Assembly: GCA_041163265.1 (NCBI GenBank)
Contig: JBEARL010000032.1
Location: forward strand, 1 to 14,902
Direction of reading: 5' to 3'
DNA: 14,902 bases
Origin: CSBr16-57R1 sp041163265
Lineage (GTDB): Bacteria; Actinomycetota; Nitriliruptoria; Nitriliruptorales; Nitriliruptoraceae
The first letter of the stretch is position 1, and each line of letters starts with the position of its first letter. Shown here one piece after another: positions 6,741-12,905 of this stretch. Under the pieces are notes generated by a model that did no database searches, was not told the DNA's origin, and saw only the letters and a list, made by a program, of their open reading frames with translations. Position numbers and translations under genes: made by a program.

Positions 6741-7346
6741 GTGCGGATCGGGCGCCGTCCCGACGGGTCCCCGCGCCGGATCCGGACCTCGCGCTGGCGG
6801 CCCCCGCTCCGCGTGGTCGCGGTGGTGGTCCTCGCCGGCGTCCTGACGGGCGTGCTGCTGGCCGAGCGGCGGGCCGACGCCGAGTCGGCCGCGGCCGCCG
6901 CGGCGGCCCGCACCCGGCTGCTGCCGCTGCTCGACGCCCTCGACGTGCTCTGGGCACCCGGCGACCCGGACGGCCCGGGCGGGGCGCTGGCCGCGCTCCG
7001 GGACGACGGCGTCCGACCCGAGGCGGCGGCGGCCGCCTCCTGGCGGGACGCCCACGAGGCGCTGCTGGTCCGCGTCGTCGGCCTCGACCTGCCGGGTCCG
7101 GCCCTCGGCGCCCAGCGCCAGGCCGTCGCCGCCGTCACGCTCTCGTCGGACGCCGCCGCGGCGCTCGCGCGCGCCGGTGACGTGCCCGAGGCGAGCGCCC
7201 GGCGCGAGCTGACCCTCGAGGCAGTCCGGCTCCGCCTGCGCGGCGAGCAGTTGGCCGCCTCGGCCCTCGCCGCCATCGAGGAGCTGCGCACCGGAGGCCG
7301 CCGCATCGCGCCGCTGCCGCCGCTGCCGCCACGGAGCGGCCCGTGA
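6741..7346 (+). CDS. Membrane-anchored protein of unknown function
   Basis: I do not recognise this 201-aa protein. It starts with a basic cytoplasmic stretch (RIGRRPDGSPRRIRTSRWRP) and has one hydrophobic segment at about residues 24-42 (VVAVVVLAGVLTGVLLAE). An Ala-rich, Arg/Glu-containing helical domain of about 155 residues follows, and the tail is proline-rich (APLPPLPPRSGP). The topology suggests a signal anchor with the domain outside the membrane. Its GTG start is one base after the tatC stop, and its stop overlaps the helicase start (GTGA), so it is co-translated with both. In M. tuberculosis the gene near helY (Rv2091c) is also a membrane protein, but I cannot claim homology. Confidence 0.8.
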   Translation: MRIGRRPDGSPRRIRTSRWRPPLRVVAVVVLAGVLTGVLLAERRADAESAAAAAAARTRLLPLLDALDVLWAPGDPDGPGGALAALRDDGVRPEAAAAASWRDAHEALLVRVVGLDLPGPALGAQRQAVAAVTLSSDAAAALARAGDVPEASARRELTLEAVRLRLRGEQLAASALAAIEELRTGGRRIAPLPPLPPRSGP

Positions 7347-9694
7347 CCTCGGTCCTCGACCCGGCGCGGTTCGCGGCGGGGCTCGGGTTCCCGCTCGACC
7401 CGTTCCAGGCGCGTGCCGTCGCGCTGCTCGCGGGCGGCAGCGACGTCCTCGTCGCGGCGCCGACCGGCGCGGGCAAGACGGTGGTCGGCGAGTACGCCTG
7501 CGCGGCGGGTCTGGCGGCGGGTCGACGGACCTTCTACACGACCCCGATCAAGGCCCTCTCCAACCAGAAGCACCGCGACCTGCTCGCCGTCCACGGCGAG
7601 GGCCGGGTGGGGCTGCTGACCGGCGACCGCTCGATCGACGGGGACGCGCCGATCGTCGTGATGACGACCGAGGTCCTGCGCAACATGCTGTACGCCGGAT
7701 CGCGCGACCTCGACGACCTCGCCTACGTGGTGCTGGACGAGGTCCACTACCTCGCCGACCGCGAGCGGGGGGCGGTCTGGGAGGAGGTCATCCTCCACCT
7801 GCCGCGGCACGCCCGGCTGGTGGCGCTCTCGGCCACGATCTCGAACGCGGAGCAGTTCGGCGCCTGGCTCGACCTTGTCCGTGGCGGCTGCGCCCTCGTC
7901 ATCGAGGAGCACCGGCCGGTGCCCCTGCGCCACCACTACTTCGTGAACGGTCGCGTCCACGACACCTTCCGGACCTCCCGGAGCGCCGACGCGGACGAGC
8001 GCGAGCGGGCCGCGAGGGCCGAGGGCGGCGTGCCGAACCCCGACGTCCTGATGCTCGAGCAGCGCGCCCGACGCCGGACGGTCGACCGCCGGGGCCGGTC
8101 CCACCGGGGCGGTCCGCGGCTGCGTTGGCCCTCGCGGACCGAGGTGGTCGAGGAGCTGGCGGGACGCGGGTGGCTGCCGGCGATCGTCTTCGTGTTCTCG
8201 CGCGCGGGCTGCGAGGACGGGGTCGCCGAGCTCCGCCGGGCGGGCGTCGTCCTGACCGACGAGGGGGAGCGGGAGCGCATCGCCGAGCTCGTCGACGGTC
8301 GGCTCTGGGAGCTGCCGCCCGAGGACCTCGAGGTCCTCGGAGTCGGCGCCTGGCGGCGGTCGCTGCTCGACGGGGTCGCGGCGCACCACGCCGGACTCGT
8401 GCCGCTGTTCAAGGAGGTCGTCGAGGCCGCGTTCCAGGCCGGACTCCTGAAGCTGGTGTTCGCGACCGAGACGCTGGCGCTCGGCATCAACATGCCGGCG
8501 CGGACCGTCGTGATCGAGCGCCTCGAGAAGTACGACGGCGAGGGGCACCGCCTCATCACGCCCGGCCAGTACACGCAGCTGACGGGCCGGGCCGGTCGGA
8601 GGGGGATCGACACGATCGGTCACGCGGTCGTCCTCCACCAGCGCGACGTGGAGTTCCGGGTGACGGCGGGCCTGGTCGGAGCTCGCTCGTACCCGCTGCA
8701 CAGCTCGTTCGCGCCGTCCTACAACATGGTCGTGAACCTCCTGGCCGACCGCGACGTCGCCGCGGCCGAGGCCGTCCTGCGCCGGTCCTTCGCGCAGTTC
8801 GAGCTGGACGCCGAGACCGCGCGCGACGAGGCCCGGCTGGCCGAGCTCACGGCGGACCTGCCGGCCGCCGTGACCTGTGACGTCGGGGACTGGGTCGCGT
8901 ACTGGGACCTGCGCCGTCGGCTGACCGAGACGGAGCGGGCCGGGGCCGGCCGACGCCGGAGCCGCGCCGTCACCGACCGCGCGGTCGTCGAGGGGCTCCG
9001 CACCGAGCTGCGCGACCACCCCTGCCACGTCTGCTCGGACCGGTCCGACCACGAACGGTCCCAGCGCCGGATCGACCGCGTCGCGACCGAGACGGTGCGG
9101 CTGCGCGCCGACGTCGAGCGCCGCTCGGGATCCCTCGTCCGGGCCTTCGAGCGCCTGGCCGCGGTGCTCCACGAGCGCGGCCACCTCGACGCCGCCGACC
9201 GTCCCACCGCGACGGGCCGGCTGCTGGCCGGCATCCACGGGGCGACCGACCTGCTCGCCACGGAGGCGCTCGCCGGCGGCCTGCTCGACGACCTCGCACC
9301 CGCCGAGATGGCGGCGGCGGCGGCCCTGCTGATGCACGAGCCCCGCCGGGACGACGCGCCGGTGCCCGATCGCACCCCGACCCCGCGCCTCGACGTGCTG
9401 CTCGGGGACCTCGACGGGCTCGCCGAGGACCTGCGGGCGGTCGAGCGGCGCCACGGCACCCCGCCGCTCCGCCAGCTCGACCCGGGTCTGATGGCGGCGG
9501 CGCACGCCTGGGCGGGCGGGGCCGGCCTCGAGGACGCGATCGGGGAGACCGGCATGACGGGCGGGGACTTCGTGCGCGGGATGAAGCAGTGCATCGACCT
9601 CCTCGGCCAGCTGCGGGACGTGACGGGCGGGGACCTGCGGCGGGCGCTGGGGGACGGGGCACGGGCGCTGCAGCGCGGGATCGTCGACGCCTGA
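7343..9694 (+). CDS. helY: HelY/Mtr4-like superfamily 2 DExH RNA helicase
   Basis: This is an ATP-dependent RNA helicase of the Ski2/Mtr4 group, 783 aa. The motifs in order are the Q-like FPLDPFQARAV, Walker A APTGAGKT (39-46), TTPIKALSNQK, GLLTGD and DEVH (132-135). These are followed by SATISNAEQFGAWL, IVFVFSR, FATETLALGINMPARTV and QLTGRAGRRGID (from 412). A DSHCT-type helical C-terminus follows, with GDFVRGMKQCIDLLGQLRDV. M. tuberculosis HelY is about 906 aa. Here the segment between LRRRLTETERA and LRDHPCHVCSD (about residues 525-560) is very short, so the internal beta-barrel (KOW/SH3-like) insert appears absent. GTG at 7343 overlaps the preceding stop. The role in RNA processing is inferred from the family. 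Confidence 0.92.
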   Translation: MTSVLDPARFAAGLGFPLDPFQARAVALLAGGSDVLVAAPTGAGKTVVGEYACAAGLAAGRRTFYTTPIKALSNQKHRDLLAVHGEGRVGLLTGDRSIDGDAPIVVMTTEVLRNMLYAGSRDLDDLAYVVLDEVHYLADRERGAVWEEVILHLPRHARLVALSATISNAEQFGAWLDLVRGGCALVIEEHRPVPLRHHYFVNGRVHDTFRTSRSADADERERAARAEGGVPNPDVLMLEQRARRRTVDRRGRSHRGGPRLRWPSRTEVVEELAGRGWLPAIVFVFSRAGCEDGVAELRRAGVVLTDEGERERIAELVDGRLWELPPEDLEVLGVGAWRRSLLDGVAAHHAGLVPLFKEVVEAAFQAGLLKLVFATETLALGINMPARTVVIERLEKYDGEGHRLITPGQYTQLTGRAGRRGIDTIGHAVVLHQRDVEFRVTAGLVGARSYPLHSSFAPSYNMVVNLLADRDVAAAEAVLRRSFAQFELDAETARDEARLAELTADLPAAVTCDVGDWVAYWDLRRRLTETERAGAGRRRSRAVTDRAVVEGLRTELRDHPCHVCSDRSDHERSQRRIDRVATETVRLRADVERRSGSLVRAFERLAAVLHERGHLDAADRPTATGRLLAGIHGATDLLATEALAGGLLDDLAPAEMAAAAALLMHEPRRDDAPVPDRTPTPRLDVLLGDLDGLAEDLRAVERRHGTPPLRQLDPGLMAAAHAWAGGAGLEDAIGETGMTGGDFVRGMKQCIDLLGQLRDVTGGDLRRALGDGARALQRGIVDA

Positions 9695-9702
9695 CCCGGT
9701 CG

Positions 9703-9708
9703 TAGGCT
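9703..9708 (+). promoter_or_regulatory. Probable -10 element for leaderless transcription of the lipid kinase gene
   Basis: TAGGCT fits the TAnnnT -10 consensus and is followed by exactly 7 bases before the ATG at 9716. A transcript starting at the A of the ATG would be leaderless, which is common in Actinomycetota. No Shine-Dalgarno sequence precedes this ATG, which supports the idea. This is one of the few places where consecutive genes are separated rather than overlapping. The -35 region has no clear match. Confidence 0.5.
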
Positions 9709-9715
9709 GCCGCCC

Positions 9716-10627
9716 ATGGCGCATCCGACCCTCGGCGAGGTCCTCCTCGTCGCCAACCCCCGCGCCGGCACCGGCACCCGGTCCGCCGCCGAGCTGACCG
9801 CCCGGCTCCTCGCAGACCGCGGCATCCGGACGCGGACGGCCGTCACCGCGGGTCCCGCCGACGCGACCGCCATCGCCTCCGAGGCGGCGCGCGGTGGCGT
9901 GGGACTGGTGGTCGCGGTCGGCGGTGACGGCACCGTGCACGAGGTCGTGAACGGCCTGCCCCGCGACGGCTCGGGCCCGGTCCTCGGCGTCGTGCCGGCG
10001 GGGAGCGGCTGCGACCTGGTCCGGACGTTCGGGCTGGATCGGCCGGTCGAGGTCCTCGTCCGGCATCTCGCGTCGCCGCACACCACCCCGCTCGACCTCG
10101 TCAGGACGACGTTCGTCGGCCCGGGCGGTGACGAGGTGGTCCGGTACGCCGCGAACGCGGTCGAGGTCGGGTTCGGCGGGACGGTCGCGGCCGTCGCGGC
10201 CCGCCTGCCGCGGCGCCTCGGTCCCGCGCGGTACCGCGTCGGCATCGTGGCGGCCTGGGGCGCGTTCCGGCGGGTCGAGATGCGCGTCCGGCACGACGGC
10301 GGCGAGCACGAGGGGCGGCTCTGCAACGTCGTCGTCGCGAACGGGCAGTTCTTCGGCGGCGGACTGAAGGTCGCGCCGCGGGCGCTGCCCGACGACGGGC
10401 GGCTGGACGTCCAGGCGTGGGGAGGCACGCCGACCGACGTCGTCCGTGCCGCCCGGCTGCTCAGGGACGGCTCGCACCTCCAGCGCCCCGACGTCCGGGC
10501 GTGGTCCAGCGGTAGCGTCACGATCGAGACCGAGACCCCGGTCCGGGTCGAGGCCGACGGCGAGCCCCTCGGCCGGACGCCCGTCACCTGCACCGCGCTC
10601 CGAGGCGCGGTCCGGCTGAAGGTCTGA
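9716..10627 (+). CDS. Diacylglycerol kinase family lipid kinase
   Basis: The protein phosphorylates diacylglycerol or a related lipid with ATP (DAGK/LCB5/YegS family, 303 aa). The N-terminal catalytic domain shows VANPRAGTGTR and the nucleotide-binding GGDGTVHEVVNGL (GGDGT at 69-73). The next loop reads VVPAGSGCDLVRTFGL, where relatives usually have GTxNDFAR; the Asn is replaced by Cys here. The C-terminal beta-sandwich has NVVVANGQFFGGGLKVAPRA, then PDDGRLDVQAWG, and near the end VRVEADGEPLG. The start is ATG with a leaderless-type promoter. The gene ends 3 bases before the peptidase gene. The exact lipid substrate cannot be deduced. Confidence 0.92.
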   Translation: MAHPTLGEVLLVANPRAGTGTRSAAELTARLLADRGIRTRTAVTAGPADATAIASEAARGGVGLVVAVGGDGTVHEVVNGLPRDGSGPVLGVVPAGSGCDLVRTFGLDRPVEVLVRHLASPHTTPLDLVRTTFVGPGGDEVVRYAANAVEVGFGGTVAAVAARLPRRLGPARYRVGIVAAWGAFRRVEMRVRHDGGEHEGRLCNVVVANGQFFGGGLKVAPRALPDDGRLDVQAWGGTPTDVVRAARLLRDGSHLQRPDVRAWSSGSVTIETETPVRVEADGEPLGRTPVTCTALRGAVRLKV

Positions 10628-10630
10628 CGC

Positions 10631-11719
10631 ATGGACGTCCACGCCCGGCGCCGCGACGATCTGGTCGGGGCGGTGCGCTCGGCGGGCCTCGCCGCCGCCG
10701 TCCTCGGACCCGGTCCCGACCTCCGTCACCTCGCGGGGTACGAAGCGCCCGAGCTCGAGCGGCCGACGCTGCTGGTCGTCCCGGCCGACGGCCGTCCTGT
10801 CCTCGTCGTGCCCCGCCTGGAGGAGCCGCGCGCCCGCGCCGACGCGTCGCTCGAGGGCGTCGACCTCCGCTCCTACGGCGAGACGGACGACCCGTTCGCG
10901 GCCGTCGTCGCGGCGGTCCCGGACGTGGGGGAGGTGGCCGTCGGGGACCGGCTGTGGTCGGCCACGACGCTGCGGCTGCAGGAGCGCCTACCGGGCCGCG
11001 TCCGCGTGCCGGCCTCGGTGGTGACGGGCCCCCTGCGGGCCCGGAAGGACCCTGACGAGCTGGCGGCGCTCCGGGAGGCGGCGGCGGCGATCGACGCGGT
11101 CCACCGTCGGGTCCCCGCGCTGCTGCGCCGCGGGCGGTCCGAGGTCGAGGTCGCGACCGAGATCGCGGCCCTGATCCGCGAGGAGCACGACGAGGTCGCC
11201 TTCGTGATCGTCGCCGCGGGTCCGAACGCCGCGTCGCCGCACCACGAGCCGGGTCCGCGCCGGCTCGAGGAGGGCGACGCGGTCGTCGTCGACATCGGCG
11301 GGACGGTCCGCGGCTACCACTCGGACATGACGCGGACCTACCACCTCGGGTCGCCGCCCCCGGAGGTCGCCACCGCCTACGCGGCCCTCGAGGCGGCGCA
11401 GGCCGCCGGCGTCGCGGCCGTCCGGCCGGGTGCGACCGCTGAGGACGTCGACCGGGCGGCGCGCGACGTCATGGAGGTCGCCGGGCTCGGCGAGGCGTTC
11501 CTGCACCGGACCGGGCACGGCATCGGCCTCGAGGTGCACGAGGCGCCGTGGATCGTGGCGGGGGACCGGACGGCCCTCGCGCCCGGGATGACGTTCAGCG
11601 TCGAGCCCGGCTACTACCTCGAGGGTCGGACCGGGGCGCGGATCGAGGACATCGTCGCCGTGACCGCGGACGGTGTCGAGGTCCTGAACCGCGAGCCGCG
11701 CGGCCTGGTGGTCGTGTGA
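10631..11719 (+). CDS. M24 family Xaa-Pro aminopeptidase/dipeptidase
   Basis: This is a metallopeptidase of the creatinase/prolidase fold that releases residues N-terminal to proline. It has 362 aa. The N-terminal creatinase-like domain covers about residues 1-130. The catalytic pita-bread domain carries all five metal ligands: Asp221 in VVVDIGG, Asp232 in YHSDMTRTY, His296 in HRTGHGIGLEVHEAPW, Glu325 in FSVEPGYYL and Glu339 in ARIEDIV. The second active-site His is in GLEVHE. The ATG lies 3 bases after the kinase stop, and the stop overlaps the acetyltransferase start (TGATG). Mycobacteria also have a Pro-dipeptidase (pepE) a few genes beyond helY, so synteny may extend here. Aminopeptidase and dipeptidase activities cannot be distinguished by eye. 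Confidence 0.94.
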   Translation: MDVHARRRDDLVGAVRSAGLAAAVLGPGPDLRHLAGYEAPELERPTLLVVPADGRPVLVVPRLEEPRARADASLEGVDLRSYGETDDPFAAVVAAVPDVGEVAVGDRLWSATTLRLQERLPGRVRVPASVVTGPLRARKDPDELAALREAAAAIDAVHRRVPALLRRGRSEVEVATEIAALIREEHDEVAFVIVAAGPNAASPHHEPGPRRLEEGDAVVVDIGGTVRGYHSDMTRTYHLGSPPPEVATAYAALEAAQAAGVAAVRPGATAEDVDRAARDVMEVAGLGEAFLHRTGHGIGLEVHEAPWIVAGDRTALAPGMTFSVEPGYYLEGRTGARIEDIVAVTADGVEVLNREPRGLVVV

Positions 11720-12126
11720 TGCAGGTCCGTCGCGCGCGCCTCGAGGAGATCCGGCCGCTCGCCGGCGAGTACCTGGCCGAGCAGGAGGAGCGCTTCGGCA
11801 TGCCGACCTCGCCGCCGCTGCCCCAGGGCGGCGTGTTCTGGGTCGCCGAGGCCGACGACGGGGAGGTCCTGGGCTACGCGGCCGGGACCCTGCGGCCAGA
11901 GGGCTGCACCATCGGTCCGATCTTCACGCGGACCGTCGGGCGTCGCCGCGGCACCGGCGCGGCGCTCCTGGCGGCGATCGAGCGCTGGGTCGAGGACACC
12001 GGCGTGCCCATGGTCGAGATCGCGGTGAACGCCGACAACCCCGAGGGGGTCGCGTTCCTCGAGTCCTCCGGGTACCGGCCCGGACGCATCCTGATGGTCC
12101 CCGCGGAGCCGAAGCGGACGTCGTGA
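11719..12126 (+). CDS. GNAT family N-acetyltransferase
   Basis: The 135-aa protein of the GNAT fold transfers an acetyl group from acetyl-CoA to an unknown amine. The central strand/loop FWVAEADDGEVLGYAAGTL is followed by the acetyl-CoA pyrophosphate-binding motif TVGRRRGTGAALLAAIERW (about residues 70-90). A later helix/strand includes VEIAVNADNPEGVAFLESSG and YRPGRILMV. The ATG at 11719 shares its A with the TGA of the peptidase gene; an in-frame upstream start at 11548 would lie entirely inside the peptidase and is not needed. The substrate is unknown. A rimI-like or small-molecule role is possible. Confidence 0.9.
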   Translation: MQVRRARLEEIRPLAGEYLAEQEERFGMPTSPPLPQGGVFWVAEADDGEVLGYAAGTLRPEGCTIGPIFTRTVGRRRGTGAALLAAIERWVEDTGVPMVEIAVNADNPEGVAFLESSGYRPGRILMVPAEPKRTS

Positions 12127-12386
12127 GGCGGATCCGCCTGCTGCCGGGGGTGCTCGTCGGCGGGATCGTCGGCGTGGGCATCGCGGTCCTGGCGGGCGCG
12201 GGCAGCGCGGGGTGGCGCGGCCCCGTCGTCGGTGCGGGGGCCGGTCTGCTCGTCGCGGGGCTGCGGCGCATCGTCCGCCTGGCCGGCCTCGAGTGGCGAC
12301 GCGAGGCGCCGACCGTCCGCGCGTACCTCGGGGCGGTCGGCCCCGTGCTTGCCGCGCTGGTCCTCGTCGGCATCGCCACGACGTGA
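12123..12386 (+). CDS. Small membrane protein of unknown function (DUF3180-like size and layout)
   Basis: This 87-aa hydrophobic protein has about three membrane segments: LLPGVLVGGIVGVGIAVLAG, GPVVGAGAGLLVAGL and YLGAVGPVLAALVLVGIA. A basic/aromatic loop RRIVRLAGLEWRREAPTVR lies between the second and third. Its GTG start overlaps the acetyltransferase stop (GTGA). It is the last gene of the 9716-12386 run, and a GC hairpin begins right after the stop. I cannot assign it to a family with confidence. The gene call rests on the tight overlap, codon bias and clear hydrophobic pattern. Confidence 0.75.
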   Translation: MRRIRLLPGVLVGGIVGVGIAVLAGAGSAGWRGPVVGAGAGLLVAGLRRIVRLAGLEWRREAPTVRAYLGAVGPVLAALVLVGIATT

Positions 12387-12403
12387 CCGCCGCCTTGCGG
12401 CGG
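12387..12403 (+). terminator. GC hairpin directly after the small membrane protein gene, possible terminator
   Basis: CCGCCGC-CTT-GCGGCGG is a perfect 7-bp stem with a 3-base loop, starting at the base after the TGA. There is no T run, so an E. coli-type intrinsic terminator is not supported. Actinomycetota often use U-poor hairpins. It sits at a natural transcription-unit boundary before the DUF4193 gene. Confidence 0.4.
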
Positions 12404-12435
12404 CGCGGACCCCGTGGTACCCACCGCCCGCCGTC

Positions 12436-12451
12436 GGGACCGAGCGGTCCC
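12436..12451 (+). promoter_or_regulatory. Inverted repeat upstream of the DUF4193 gene
   Basis: GGGACC-GAGC-GGTCCC is a perfect 6-bp inverted repeat ending 16 bases before the GTG at 12468. It could be a leader hairpin or an operator half-site pair. No TAnnnT promoter element is convincing nearby. The gap 12387-12467 otherwise holds only the preceding hairpin and the Shine-Dalgarno-like GGGGGGA. Confidence 0.3.
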
Positions 12452-12467
12452 CGGCGCGGGGGGAACG

Positions 12468-12905
12468 GTGGCGAGGGCGGGGCGTCGCGAGGAGCCGGTC
12501 GAGGACGAGATGTCCCTCGAGGTCGACGAGGTCGACGACGAGGACGGTGACGGGGACGCCGAGGATCTCGAGGACGCGCTCGTGGACGCCCTCGACGACG
12601 AGGGCGATGACGAGGGTGACCTGCCCGAGGGGTTCACGGTCGTCGGGCCCGACGAGGTCGACGGGACCGACGACGGTGACGAGGCGCTCGGTCGCACGGT
12701 CGTGCCGACGGTGGACGACGACGACCGCGCGGCCGCGGTCCTCGAGGCGGCGGCCCGAGGGGGTGCGGACAGCGACGAGGACGACGACGAGGACGACCTC
12801 GCCGTGCAGCGCGCCGGGGAGTTCGTCTGCAGCCGGTGCCGCCTCGTGAAGCGGGACACGCAGCTCGCCCGACCCCGGCTCCTCATCTGCCGCGACTGCG
12901 CGTGA
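12468..12905 (+). CDS. DUF4193 family acidic zinc-ribbon-like protein
   Basis: The 145-aa protein has three parts. The N-terminus is short and basic/acidic. A long Asp/Glu-rich centre follows (VDDEDGDGDAEDLEDALVDA, and later SDEDDDEDD). The C-terminal domain reads EFVCSRCRLVKRDTQLA, then LLICRDCA at the end. The two CxxC pairs and the terminal ICxDCA match the DUF4193 family conserved in Actinomycetota, which suggests zinc binding. Known members are about 100 aa; the extra length here is acidic low-complexity sequence. GTG at 12468 is chosen because GGGGGGA lies about 5 bases upstream and the start resembles family N-termini; ATG at 12510 and GTG at 12414 are alternatives. The stop overlaps lnt (GTGA). 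The function is unknown; a transcription or RNA polymerase accessory role is only a guess. Confidence 0.85.
   Translation: MARAGRREEPVEDEMSLEVDEVDDEDGDGDAEDLEDALVDALDDEGDDEGDLPEGFTVVGPDEVDGTDDGDEALGRTVVPTVDDDDRAAAVLEAAARGGADSDEDDDEDDLAVQRAGEFVCSRCRLVKRDTQLARPRLLICRDCA

Noticed and set aside
5399..10729. A 5.3-kb open frame on the minus strand, opposite pafC to the lipid kinase
   Set aside because: It mirrors the codon phase of very GC-rich genes, where stops are rare on the opposite strand. Its translation is Arg/Asp/Gly/Pro-rich low-complexity sequence with no motif, and it lies opposite seven well-supported genes.
11548..11718. Longer N-terminus for the acetyltransferase
   Set aside because: It would lie wholly inside the peptidase gene in another frame and add Arg/Gly-rich sequence not seen in GNAT proteins; ATG 11719 fits the operon overlap pattern.
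12836..12901. Upstream ATG for lnt
   Set aside because: It lies inside the DUF4193 coding region; GTG 12902 gives the GTGA overlap seen repeatedly here and a normal Lnt N-terminus.
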